DNA of 64,000 bases from Liolophura sinensis (taxonomy: Eukaryota; Mollusca; Polyplacophora; Chitonida; Chitonidae), in contig NC_088302.1 in assembly GCF_032854445.1 (NCBI RefSeq), positions 53,844,046 through 53,908,045 on the forward strand, written 5' to 3'. Below the pieces are notes generated by a model. It was not told where the DNA came from. It saw nothing but the letters and a program-made list of their open reading frames with translations, and ran no database searches. Below, piece by piece: positions 25,739-37,230 of this stretch. How positions within the stretch are numbered: position 1 is the stretch's first letter; every line of letters starts with the position of its first letter. A program made the translations under genes and the position numbers.

Positions 25739-27656
25739 CTATCAATTGCTTATTCATTTCTAAAAAAATATTTGTAATTAATATCTATAAATGCTCTACG
25801 TAGCCTACCAAAGCCCCCCACCCTCCAAAAGTGCTTTAAGTGTGAGTCTCATGACGACAGCTCTTGATTGAGGTGCCAAGTTGTACCATACAGCAGCTCT
25901 CAGATCTCTCATTTCTTTGTGAACTTTTTTTTTCACTAGGCACAAGGCCTCCATCAACCACCCTTACTGTTCTTTTGTTTTCGAATAGACTAGCCATTGC
26001 TGACTAGTACATATTTAAGGTGAGGTGACCATGCCTGTCCGCTAACAGTTTGTCTAAGAGGGGGACACATCCAAGCATTTTAGCCCAATGAAGAACAGTA
26101 GAACAACAACACTTGAAATTAGATGACTCTATGTGAATTAATTTATTTTCGATGTACACTTTAATGACATTATAATTAACGTGAGTTCTCGAGAATACTG
26201 CCCTGAAATAAAAAACATATGCACAGATTTGGATGTAATTAAAATCATCCCGGTCTTGTGTCAAACACGACTTCACGACTTTCATCCGGATCTACAAAGT
26301 AAACGATTCAATACCGCAACACGAATGCATGACTCCTTCTTATCCTTTTACTGTGCAGTAGACTGTAAACCTATCGTGTTGGTATAGGCCGCGATCGTCA
26401 TACTACCAGCATCTACGTGTACCTAATGGCGACTTTCACTACTCATAGAGATCATTTGTGCCTGGATAGTTGCTCGAATCTTGTCCATGGCATGTCTAAA
26501 GATAATATGATTTAGAATAGACTTTTTTTAAAGTTAGACTCTTAATGGACAGGTATACTGGTGGACAGAAACCGATGTTGTTATATGTAACACAGTATAT
26601 GGACATTTACACCTTTCTTCCGTATATTTTCCGATGACTTAGAGGACTGAATGGCAGTTACGTCGCTTTTTTATTTATGTAAACAAAATAATGCATCTGT
26701 CTCAGTGATAATAAGGTACTGCGGTTGGACAACACTAGAGTACTACATTTCTGCGCTTCTGTACCAAACGATGAATATTACTGTGTCACTGGTTGCTGTT
26801 TTAACTGCAGATTTCAACAATTTCCACAAAATTTATTATCTTCGAAGTCCCAGAACATGAAAGAAACAAAAGCTTCCAATATGTTCCCGAAGGGCGGCGG
26901 CAACTCTCGCAAACTCTCACATACCTATAACAAGACCATTGCTCAAATCCGCTCAGATTGGTCAAAGTTTACTCGAAGTATCCTATGAACTTCTGGTATT
27001 CTAAATGTGGTCATCCATGAATGTGCGTCGCTTGGCAAACAATATTATATTAATCGTCTGAAATATTTGTAATCGCTTGGTGATCTAGGTCGCCCCAGGC
27101 AAAAAAATTGTATTTAATTCTTGCCTGTCCAAATTCAGTAAACAAGATTAGGTGTGTCAGTGTGACATCACGGCCAGTGTCCAGCAGCGCTAAAGAGTTG
27201 AGCATAAAGCACACTTCGGAGTCCGCCATGCCCGATTTATCATCGTGAGTTGTGTCATTTCGGCCACATTGACCACGCCAATCAACTTGCGAGCCGCAAA
27301 ACGATTCCGGGTGGAAATCAGAATTAACCTCTAGAGGAATCTATGTCCGTAATCGTAAATTGTTTTGGAGAGACTCATCAATACTTGTTAGGGAAATTGA
27401 TATAAAGCGTTGCTGATCAAATCAATGGCCTAGTACATTCAGGGTGTAATTAATAGCTGCTTATCGCTGGAGTGTACAGTGATTCATCGGTGATTTGTCG
27501 ACCAGAGCGAGACTGATGTGGTTCAAGTGACACAGGATGAACTGGTCTACTGGTTTTACAGGAGATTATATGCAAGTCACACTGATTACTTCAGCAAAGG
27601 CGCGCATAAACATGGGACCTCTGAGCTATGTTCATTTGACTGGTTATTTACGGTGA
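25732..27656. other. Unassigned sequence
   Basis: No gene recognised. Short open frames around 26.0-26.4 and 26.6-27.0 kb overlap each other on both strands. Confidence 0.4.
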
Positions 27657-27889
27657 ACTCAAGAAAATTCAGTTATACGACGGCGGCCAGTATTATTGTG
27701 AAAGGAAACAGGACAGAGCCCTAAGGAAACCCACGTCCATTTGCAGGCTGCTGACCCTTTTCCACGAACGACCAGAGAGGGGGCCAACACATTCTGGACT
27801 TTACCTCACAGCGTCCACATTGCTGAGAGTCTCCCGAGTCATTATGCTGCACGAACACGCTGACCACTCTGCCACGTCTGAACTATAGT
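27657..27889 (-). mobile_element. SINE-A, diverged, near full length
   Basis: Reverse-orientation copy: GTTATACGACGGCGGCCAG (body), GGACAGAGCCCTAAGGAAAC, and a decayed head ending around CTGACCACTCTGCCACGTC. The tail is mostly lost. Confidence 0.75.
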
Positions 27890-29431
27890 CTGGAATTCTA
27901 CATATTACAACATTCTGTGCAAGTGTACTATTTCAGTATAAGACTAAAGCTCTTATGTAAAGCTTATTCTTTACATCTGAAGCGGCAAACAAAGGTGTTA
28001 ATCTACATTTGAATGCAGTGATAGAACGCATAAAATGATGAACACAGATATATACGAGAAACAATCAGTACCACCATAGCATTTTTTTTATTAAGAGGCA
28101 TTATGTAATTTAAAACATAAGAACAGTATTTACAGCTACATCATGGATAGTGAAACATTTGGCAAACGAGCTTGCCTCGAGAGGATTATGATGGAAAGAA
28201 GAAGGCTTGGAACAGTCTCAAAGGCTTTCAGTAATCCCGTTCTCTCAGCACCTGTGGTTATTCTCGGCAAAGCTTTCATCCGCACTGTCAACGAATGACT
28301 ATACCGAGTTCCAGGCCACATCAGCTGTGCGTTGATGTGTGAATAAAGGAAGCAAATTCCTGGATAAAGTGGTGGACAAGACATTATTCCATTGTCATTC
28401 ATATATAAATATTCGATGCATCAAAAAGTGTGGCAAATAGAGAAACTGTCTGAAGAAAATCAGCCATGAGAGGGATACCGCTCTGGTACAGCAGCCTACC
28501 ACTGATGCCGGGTATCACAGTAATGTATGCGTCAGACTGTCGCTCTCATACCGATTCTCGGCTAGAAGTTGTGGAGTTTTTTCTCGAGGTGGTGTAGGCC
28601 CGCGGTTGGGCACCACAGTATTAATAGAAAACAGGTCTTCTAAAATAGAACGGATTCATCAGGTTGACAGGTGGCTCTAAAATGATGTCTTTATCCTGCA
28701 AATTTATCATGAATGTTTCATTTGTATGCCATAAAACTCACCACAAATGTCAGGCTTCAGCTTTAGACATTTCCTCCTTGTACTTGTGTATCTTGTGCAC
28801 CTATTTATTGTCAGAATGTATTACTGTTTGTTATCTTTTAGGTTTTTACACCAGTTATATTGGCAATGAACCATAGTGTTGAAAATTTGTACAGAATTTT
28901 CTCTCCGCCATTAAGCTGAAAATCATCGTTTTCATCTGCAACCTTACTGGTGCTAAATTCCATGTCAAGTTGTTATATAATAAATTCTATGAGACTTACT
29001 CAAATGTTTTCAAATCATGCAGGTAATGTTTATCCTCAACCTTGATAACCTCGAAAATGTAAGCGTGAGACGATGAACCCTGTTACAGCCCGGAGAATTT
29101 CCTCCCCTGATGAAAGGGGAGGAAATTGGAATTCTCGGTGTAAACCACCGACTTTTGGCATGATATGGTAGTTTTTCCCATAGCATGTGTACGGGACAAT
29201 TATTGCTATTGTGTTCAGAACAAGCATGGAAAGGTCATAAGTAGTTACGACCAAATTTTAAACATAAACGAAGTATTTTTATTTGAAGTTACACTATCAG
29301 AAGAACTGGTTGAGCCCACTTCGAGTTTCGAACCAGCAGCCTCAATGTCAGTTGATGAATCGGCTCTCACCACTTTCATTAAACTAAGCTAATCTCCACC
29401 TTGCGCGTAACCAGTTTTATGTTACACGCCA
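27890..29431. other. Unassigned sequence with one stem-loop
   Basis: A stem-loop lies at 29093-29136. A 51-residue open frame at 28143-28298 on plus gives basic protein-like text but has no recognisable family or splice support. Confidence 0.35.
29093..29136. repeat. Short inverted repeat (stem-loop)
   Basis: GAGAATTTCCTCCCCT pairs with AGGGGAGGAAATTGGAATTC across a small GATGA loop, with one bulge. It has no T-run and no assigned role. Confidence 0.7.
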
Positions 29432-29580
29432 CAAATTGCAGTAAACAGTTTCTATTGACTTTGGCAGGTCGCCTAATCGAAACTGCTGCGTTGGTGGATG
29501 TTAGAGCTCATTGCCCGAATGTAGACCTCTCTGTAACACCTTGAAGGCGACACAGAGCTGGAAGAGGAGAGTCCAGAATA
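29432..29580. repeat. Dispersed repeat, copy 2 (pairs with 20545-20700)
   Basis: ACAAATTGCAGTAAACAG, ATTGACTTTGGCAGG and CGCCTAATCGAA match the first copy in the same orientation, with increasing divergence rightwards. Confidence 0.6.
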
Positions 29581-30251
29581 ACACCGATATCGTATCTGTA
29601 CGGGGCTGATATGGAGGCTGGCCAAGTTCATGGGTGCCAATATGAGTGCCAACGGGAACCATCGTCAGCTTGGTGGGATAAAAGCTGACCTAACGGCGTC
29701 AAGCTGTGGAATGATACGCCAGCTAGCCACAAACCCATGGAAATACACCATAGCGAAAATATTAAGTTAGAACTGCGACAAGCTATGAACGTTTTCTTTG
29801 GCTAGAGGAAACATCATGGACAATGAACACCATCTGTTTCTCTGTTGGTTACATTTAGTGAGTGTATATGCAAAGTTAGTATACAATACCCCGGTTTACC
29901 ATATGAACAATGATCCATCCATCGAGTACAAATTGTATCAAGATGGTTACTGGAAAAGACACAGCTTCTCCCAAAAGGGAGATAAAGGATAGGCTCCTGT
30001 TATTCATTATACGTCATATGATCTGAGCAATAAGTAAACATGAACTTGGTTTGGACCTGAATGCAATAGTATATTATTAATATTATACTGGCATTATTCA
30101 AGGCAAAGAAATACTTAAATGAAGTATACCTCATATGAAAGGTCATTAAACACTTTCCCCTAAAAATGTTATGTTTATCTTTCTTATAATATTTCAAACC
30201 GAGTAAAACGTTTTATACACCACGTTACCTCGATATGTTTGCTTGAAATAG
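29581..30251. other. Unassigned sequence
   Basis: No gene recognised. Confidence 0.4.
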
Positions 30252-30492
30252 TTTGTTTATTTATTTATTTATTTGATTGGCGTTTTACGCCGTACTCAAG
30301 AATATTTCACTTATACAACGGCAGCCAGCATCATGGTGGGAGGAAACTGGGCAGAGTCCGGAGGAAACCTACGACCATCCGCAGGTTGCTGAAGACCTTA
30401 CCACGTGCGATCGGAGAGGAAGCCAGCATGAGTTGGACTTGGCTCACAACGACAGCATTGGCGAGAGACTCCTGGGTCAAAGCCCTTAATCC
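30252..30492 (-). mobile_element. SINE-A, near full length
   Basis: Reverse-orientation copy with tail (TTTA)n at its left end, GGCGTTTTACGCCGTACTC, CAGCATCATGGTGGGAGG and a B-box-like region near the right end (GAGTTGGACTTGGCTCAC). The A-box part of the head is missing. Confidence 0.85.
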
Positions 30493-33400
30493 CAAGTCCT
30501 ATTAGGCAAATACGTTCATAGATCTACACGAAAATGTACTTTGAATGATGAAAACTAGCAGTTTATGTGACCTGATGAGAGATGTGGTCAGAAAATGCCA
30601 CTGTAGAATCTAAAGTTTCAAGTACATTTTACCTGGCTGAAAAAATCTACTAAAACAGTCTTCCATCTGACATATAGATCACGATAAGAGTTATGTACGA
30701 GTTACGGATGACCACACAGAAAATCGTAAATATCTAGTCCACGTTACGTTTTAACTGTAGCGCCATAACCTCTCGATGATGTACTGGGTAAGAATACCTA
30801 TAGATCTATATTTTGAATAATTCTGTGCACTGTCTTTCCCTAAAAGTCTATACGTTAATTGTTTTTTCTACTTGTATGTTCAGCATTCACCTTAAGATAA
30901 TTTACAGAGTTCTTAGGATTTTGATGTTAGTTAAATCAAAAGCTTGGAAGCGTTTCTTTAACGCTGGGGGATTCAAAGGGATAGAAATGTAAGGGGAAGA
31001 AAGTAGAAATAGGCACTCAGGAGTACACATATGCCATATGTACAGTTGTTCGTTGTGTGTTAATGCATATAAAAAAAACCATGAAACTAGGTTAGAAAAC
31101 TTTGCGCATGGAGTTCAAACATGAATTCTATTTCATTCTCTATATTATTAAGGCACATCCTATATATCAACACTGACATGAAGGCTAGGTCATTACCCAA
31201 TATCTCGAAATTATTGGAACAGTTCAATCAAATCTTATACCGAACCCCAGTCCTGTATCGCTAATAATTACGTTTCATTGTCAGCTCTGGCATTTTGCCA
31301 ACTATATACATTGTTACAAAAAAGCAGACGACAAATTATGATCTCATATCTGAAAGCGGGATACCGCTATAAGTGTTAGCATGATGGCATTCAGGATTGG
31401 AGGGTCGATGGATTGCACACAGACAATTACAGAAACACAACTGGGAATTGTTGGCGTGTTACCACGATGTAATCGTGCAGTCTGACTGACACGTAACTCA
31501 CAGATCGAACATGATAAGGCGTAGTTTTCGCACGGTAAAGAAATAATCGATAGCTCGTAGTCTTTAATATCTTAACGAAAGCTCCACGGAAATTCCAGCA
31601 GTTCATCAACGCTGCTAAATGACGAAGAATCACCCTGCTATATGTGGTATTGGCTATTGACACTTGACTTCCCGATGCGCGACGTTCTCACTATTCATCA
31701 CAGGTTAATATTGAATGTCCACGCATTTCAATAACTCTAAATACCAGATACATGTATCCTAAGTTTGGGTGCTTCCATATAAAGTGTTATTCCCACTAAG
31801 ATCTCTTTGTTAAAATGTAAATAACCTACGCCCCGAGGGGCTTCGAAACTATGTTTATAGACGTAGGCCTACTTTACTTTCTCTGCACATTTCTTTTCCA
31901 GAAAGGTGCATGTCATCATTGAAAATATGGCATGGAACTGAAAATAAGAATAAAATAAAATGATTGGCTACTTTGTACACATATTGCTACATTCACACAA
32001 ATTATAGCAGTATATGGCTGTGGCCCCGTGATCCCGAAAATATCTTAGACTTAAGTCAAACTTCCAAATCACTTTAAACTTGTTATCTCTTATGTAACAG
32101 GATCAAAATATTGCTTGAATACGTAAATTCCGGGTAGTTCTTGTAAAAAAAAAAAATTCCGTAAATAGCGGAAAGGAACATACAAGCTTTAATGAGTCCA
32201 ATTTTTGAATTAAGTCTATGATAGGTTCGTGATCTCGGGGCCTGGTACTCAACACATTCTTAAACTCACTTTTCTTGTGAAGAATTCTTTACAACAAAGA
32301 AATGATTAAAAGCTGTTGATTCCTTCTTGGTTCTAACAGTTTATATTTCCTGTAACTGAAATGAATGCTTCACGTACATAAATAATAGTTCTAAAGTGAC
32401 AGGACTCCGAGCTCGGGAAAAAATCGATTACCGGAAATACCCGAGTTTTTCCGAAACATGCCGATTTGTCAGAAGCAGTAACATCGCGTGACTTTGGCCT
32501 TGGTGTTCATTTCCGCTACAGATGACGGGGCTCTTAATCCCGCTCTGAATTCCATGTTAACGTGTTCTTGGCGAGACATCGGCCTGAATGATAACGATTC
32601 TAACAGACAGCAGCTTGATTTACCTTTGATTTATTGAGATTTGCCCCCGCAGGCAGATTTGTCTGTATTTGTATCCGATTACAAATCTCAAGTTCTGGAA
32701 AATCCGAAATTTTGCGAGAATAAACGACCAGAGTTATGACGTCATTCATACATGGACCCTTGTTGTATGACGCCATGCCTCAGTTTTATGTTACACTTTT
32801 TTATTACTGCTCTGCCAGAAATATGGCACGTCGTGGTTAAAGGTTTTTCTAAAGCTATAATGAAACGATTTTTAGGTTGTCGCACTCATTCAACCACACT
32901 TATTATTAACCGGTGAAAAAAAAACATAAGCGAAAATTTCCGGCCTCAAAAAATCAGCTGTATAGAGTTTCATGGCATCTTACGCTCAGGTCCCACGTTA
33001 AGGTGATGACCCGCGTTAAAAGTTACAGTGTCATAATTTTGACCCACAGACCGACGGACAGGCAGGACGACTTTTAGGACGGTGGCAGACAAAGTATATT
33101 AGTGGTTACAGATAATGTAAATTGGTAATATGTGATATAAGTATCTTTCGTGTATTTTAAATGAGTAGAAAACATAAAAGCGATGCAAACTTCAGATGGA
33201 TTGGTGTGAACAGTTATTTGTAAATATAGTCTTAAATATTTTTTTCCATTTTGCGTGAAAAAGGACATCTAAAATGATACGAGTTTGGTGGTTATTTGGG
33301 ACATTCTTTTGGATAATTATGTTCAACGGGAAGATGTTGGATGAATGTCCATTAAATCTTTTTGAACGTAAATTCAAATAAATTGAGTGTAAATTATATT

Positions 33401-34567
33401 TGTTTGGAGAAGAGACCAAATTCAGGTCCAGTAGATTTATTAGACATGGGTCAAACCCATACTTAGGACATTATTATGAAAAGACGATATATACCAAGTG
33501 GTGGTCCCAAACACCCACCATACAAACATTATTTTCAAATGTCCTTTTCTCCTTAATGAAAATTCAGAAAAAAATATTTGATCATATGAACATTTTTTCA
33601 CATTCTTTCATCTGACGTTTACATTTATTTTTACGTTTTCGCCACCATGCACTTCCTGCCCACCTAAGTCATTACATAGCATTGTCTCTGTGGCCGTGTG
33701 TATGTCTTCCTGGTTATCTAGACACCTAATCGCTCCGGGATTATTCAGTGGCTGGCCGGATATTATCCACATTAGCGGTACCTAAGGATGATGGGAGAAT
33801 TCCCTTGGTCGCACTTGCTGAGATGAATGTCACTTGCCAAGTAGAATCTATACAGGGTGTTAATTTCTGCTCATGACCAATGTAGCGCTAACGTTTGCAT
33901 TGTCCAGATTAAGACCTGTGGTTTGGGCCTGGATAATGTTAATAGCCCGGATGCACATCTGCGCGGAAACCAACAGTCTACTAGCACGTTCCGTCAGACT
34001 CGCTCTATCCATGTACCGTCCGCCTGAATTTGTGAGTGTTATGGAAATGAGCATATAATACAGGTGACCAGGCGCGCGGCCAGGCGCGTTTCCGAATCAC
34101 TCGCCAGTGTGTACAGGAACTAAAGGTGGTCGGCACCCTACTGCTTCCCTTAGGGGTTCAATTAGGGGAAAGTGTCTGACACCGAATACTGAGTTACTGG
34201 AAATGCATATAGCAAGGTCCGGGCTAATTCAATACAGAGGAATGTTTATGCCGGTCTAGTGGTCGCCGTCTACATCAAGCCGAATTACCAACCCAATCCG
34301 GAGTCTATAGTTCCTCCGCCGGCGGACGTTACAGAATATCCGAGAGATCCTATTTACAGACGAAAACGTCGACTGACCAGGCGCCGTACAATGCAATAAG
34401 TTTAAGCTGTGTACCCAGTATAAGCCCATTACCCTCGATTGTACACACCCACGGCTCGGTCTACATCTTAAAACTCTCCATCACATGGTTACTTACACGA
34501 CCGTATATCTCGCCTCGTTGACAGAAAATCACTTCAGCATGTATTGTGTTAAATTGTCAGTCATATT
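30493..34567. other. Unassigned sequence
   Basis: No gene, array or RNA gene recognised over about 4 kb. Small overlapping open frames around 33.1-33.6 and 33.86-34.06 kb occur on both strands and look like chance. Confidence 0.4.
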
Positions 34568-34662
34568 TTCTTATTTATTTGATTGGTGTTTTACACCATA
34601 CTCAAGAATATTTCACTTATTCGGCCAGCATTATGGTGGGAAGAAACCGGGTGAAAATTGTC
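34568..34662 (-). mobile_element. SINE-A 3' fragment
   Basis: Tail and 3' body only: TTATTTGATTGGTGTTTTAC, CATACTCAAGAATATTTCAC and CAGCATTATGGTGGGAAG. Confidence 0.8.
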
Positions 34663-35049
34663 AGTAATTAATACAACCACTTAGATGGAACAAAAAAAAA
34701 AATACATAGGCTACAATTTCATGAAAACCAGAGAATACATGAATATAAAGATTTTCAATTTGCATAATGAACACTACACATCAGATTTTGCCTGGTGGTT
34801 GTCGCATGTAAACCCTGTGCCTAACAGGTCACATGAAGGTGTGGACATAGACTCGTAGCCATTTTAAACGCGGTAGACAGGTAGACAGGTAGTCCACTAA
34901 TTGATGAACATGCAGTAGAACTAGAAAAATGCACGACATCAGAATAAAAATGATCACCCATTTCATTGGATAAGTTGACATGCGCTCCAGATTTAATCAG
35001 TCAGATAAAAAGTAAAAATTTAGTCGCCATGTCATCTGCTCAAAAGGCA
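34663..35049. other. Unassigned sequence
   Basis: Unique sequence between a SINE fragment and the next array. No gene recognised. Confidence 0.4.
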
Positions 35050-35495
35050 GAGGTAGAGTTGTCGTTTACGTTGCGCACACAATTTCCTGGTGTAGGGTTA
35101 GTCGTTTACGCTGCGCACACAATTTTCTGGGGTAGGGTTAGTCGTTTACGCTGCGCACATAATTTCTTGGTTTAGGGTAGTCGTTTACGCTGCACACATA
35201 ATTTCTTGGTTTAGGGTTGTCGTTTACGCTGCGCACACAATTTTCCGGTGTAGGGTTGTCGTTTACGCTGCGCAAACAATTTTCCGGTGTAGGGTTGTCG
35301 TTTACGCTGCGCACAAAATTTCCTGGTTTAGGTTAGTCGTTTACGCTGCACACACAATTTCCTGGTGTAGCGTTCTCGTTTACGCTGCGCACACACAATT
35401 TCCTGGTGTAGGGTTGTCGTTTACTGGTGTATGGTTGTCGTTTACGCTGCACACGCAATTTTGGTGTAGGGTTGTCATTTACGCTGCGCACACAT
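35050..35495. repeat. About 39-bp minisatellite, 10-11 copies
   Basis: Units read GTCGTTTACGCTGCGCACAC, then AATTTCCTGGTGTAGGGTT. Length varies slightly and two copies are compacted near 35410-35470. Confidence 0.92.
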
Positions 35496-35721
35496 GTACA
35501 TTGCATAGCCATAAGCCTGATCGACGGTCGTGGTATAAGTGAAAAATCCTTGACATCATTACATACCAATCAAATAAATAAACACAACACCTTTGTAATC
35601 AGGTCGTTCTGACCCGCCTGTCTCCTGTTAACTCAAACCTCCTTGTGACCATATAAGCCTAACCGCAGACAACAACTCAATATCTGTAAACTGAAGCTAG
35701 CCCTATATCTATAAGTTAACT

Positions 35722-36193
35722 GGAAACCTGTGGATGGTCGTGGGTTTCCCCACGGTTTTGCCCGGTTTCTTCCCACCATAATGCTGGCGGGCGCCATATA
35801 GTGAGTGAGTGAGTGCTTGGGGTTTAACGTCGTACTTAACAATTTTTCAGTCATATGACGACGAAGGAATGCTTAGAGTGCATGTAATGTGCCTTCTTGT
35901 TGCAGGAGGGATTTTCACAACTCTTTTATCTAGTGCTGCTTTACTGAGACACCTTACCGAACGCAAGTAAGCTGTCCCGCCCGAGCCACTATACTGATAC
36001 GGGTCAATCAGTCGTTGCACTCTCCCCTTTATGCTGATAGCCAGTCGAGGAAGTTACAAGTTCCTCTTTTAAGGTCTTAGGTATGACTCGATCTAAGATT
36101 GACCCTGGATCTACCGCTCGACCAACTGTGCTATCGGGGTCGGTATAATATAAGTGGAATATTCTTAGAGTAAAAACCAGTCAAATAAATAGA
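35722..36193 (+). mobile_element. SINE-A 3' part, split by SINE-B
   Basis: The left piece 35722-35800 (GGATGGTCGTGGGTTTCCCC, CCACCATAATGCTGG) and the right piece 36144-36193 (ATAAGTGGAATATTCTTAG, CAGTCAAATAAATAG) are contiguous in the full SINE-A. They are separated here by a SINE-B of about 343 bp. ATATA occurs on both sides of the break. Confidence 0.8.
35801..36143 (-). mobile_element. SINE-B, near full length, inserted in SINE-A
   Basis: In + coordinates the (GTGA)n tail is at the left and the tRNA-like head at the right. In transcription direction the head reads CCCCGATAGCACAGTTGGTC (A box region), with a B-box-like GATCGAGTCAT further in. The body includes the GTTAAGTACGACG motif. This is the best copy of the family in the window. 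Confidence 0.85.
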
Positions 36194-36217
36194 TCAATAA
36201 TCTCTGTGTCACCCTCC

Positions 36218-37230
36218 TGGAAACCCTAATCTTTCTTTAACCCTAACCTCTCTGTAACCCTAATTTCCCTGTAACCCTAACCTTCCTGTAACCCTATGAG
36301 AATCTCTAACCTCCCTGTAACCCTAATGGAAACCCTAACCTTCCTGTATCCCTAATCTCCCAGTAACCTTAACCTCCCTGTAACCCTAATGGAAACCCTA
36401 ACCTCCCTGTAACCCTAAGGGAAACATAACCTCTATGTAACCCTAATATCTCTGTGACCTTAAGCTCCCTGTAACCCTCATCTCGATGTAACCCTTACCT
36501 CCCTGAAACCCTAAACATAACCTCTCTGTAACCCTAATCTCCCTGTAACCCTAAGGGAAATCTAACCTGCCTGTAACCCAGATTAACCCATAACCCTAAA
36601 GCTAACCCCAACCTCTCTGTAACCCCAAGACTAAAAACTAGCCTTTCTCTAATCATAAGGCTAAGTCTAACCTAATCTCCCTGTAACCTAAGGGGAACTT
36701 TAACCTCCCTGTAACCCTAACCGTAACTCTAGTCTCCCTGTAACCCTAATGGAAACCCTAACCTCCCTGTATCCCTAATGGAAACCCTAATCTCCCTGTA
36801 ACCCTAAGGTAAACATAACCTCTCTGTAACCCTAATCTCCCTGCAACCCAAGGGAAATCTAACCTGCCTATAACCCAGATTAACCAATAACCCTAAAGCT
36901 AACCCCAACCTCTCTGTAACCCCAAAACTAACACTAGCCTTTCTCTAGCCCTAAGACTAAGTCTAACCACTCTCTCATCATAAGACTAACCTGAACCGCT
37001 CAGCAGCGCCAAGGCTTACTCTAACCTCTCTGTACCCAAATACTAACCGTAACCCTAAGCTCTCTGCAATCCCCAGACAAAACCTAATTTCTACCATCAT
37101 AGGTCTAACCCATAACTCCAAGGCTAACCATAATGACTCTGTACACGTAACTCCATCAGGCACCCACTAACCTCTCTATGACCATAAGGGCAACCCTGTC
37201 TGTAACCCTAACCGTAAAGCTTGCCCTAAC
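36218..37230. repeat. Degenerate array rich in the telomere-like word CCCTAA
   Basis: A loose 17-18-bp unit of the form TAACCCTAACCTCCCTG, interspersed with AATGGAAACC variants, runs for 1 kb. A higher-order duplication of about 297 bp is visible: TCTAACCTGC...AACCCAGATTAACC occurs at 36561 and again at 36858. It decays rightwards. It is an interstitial minisatellite containing the TTAGGG complement, not a clean telomere tract. Confidence 0.88.

Noticed and set aside
28143-28298. Short basic plus-strand frame beginning MDSETFGKRACLERI
   Set aside because: It reads like protein but is only 51 residues, with no splice sites, no family and a competing minus frame.
36218-37230. Chromosome end (true telomere)
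   Set aside because: The CCCTAA words are embedded in longer irregular units, and unique sequence and a gene continue on the right.
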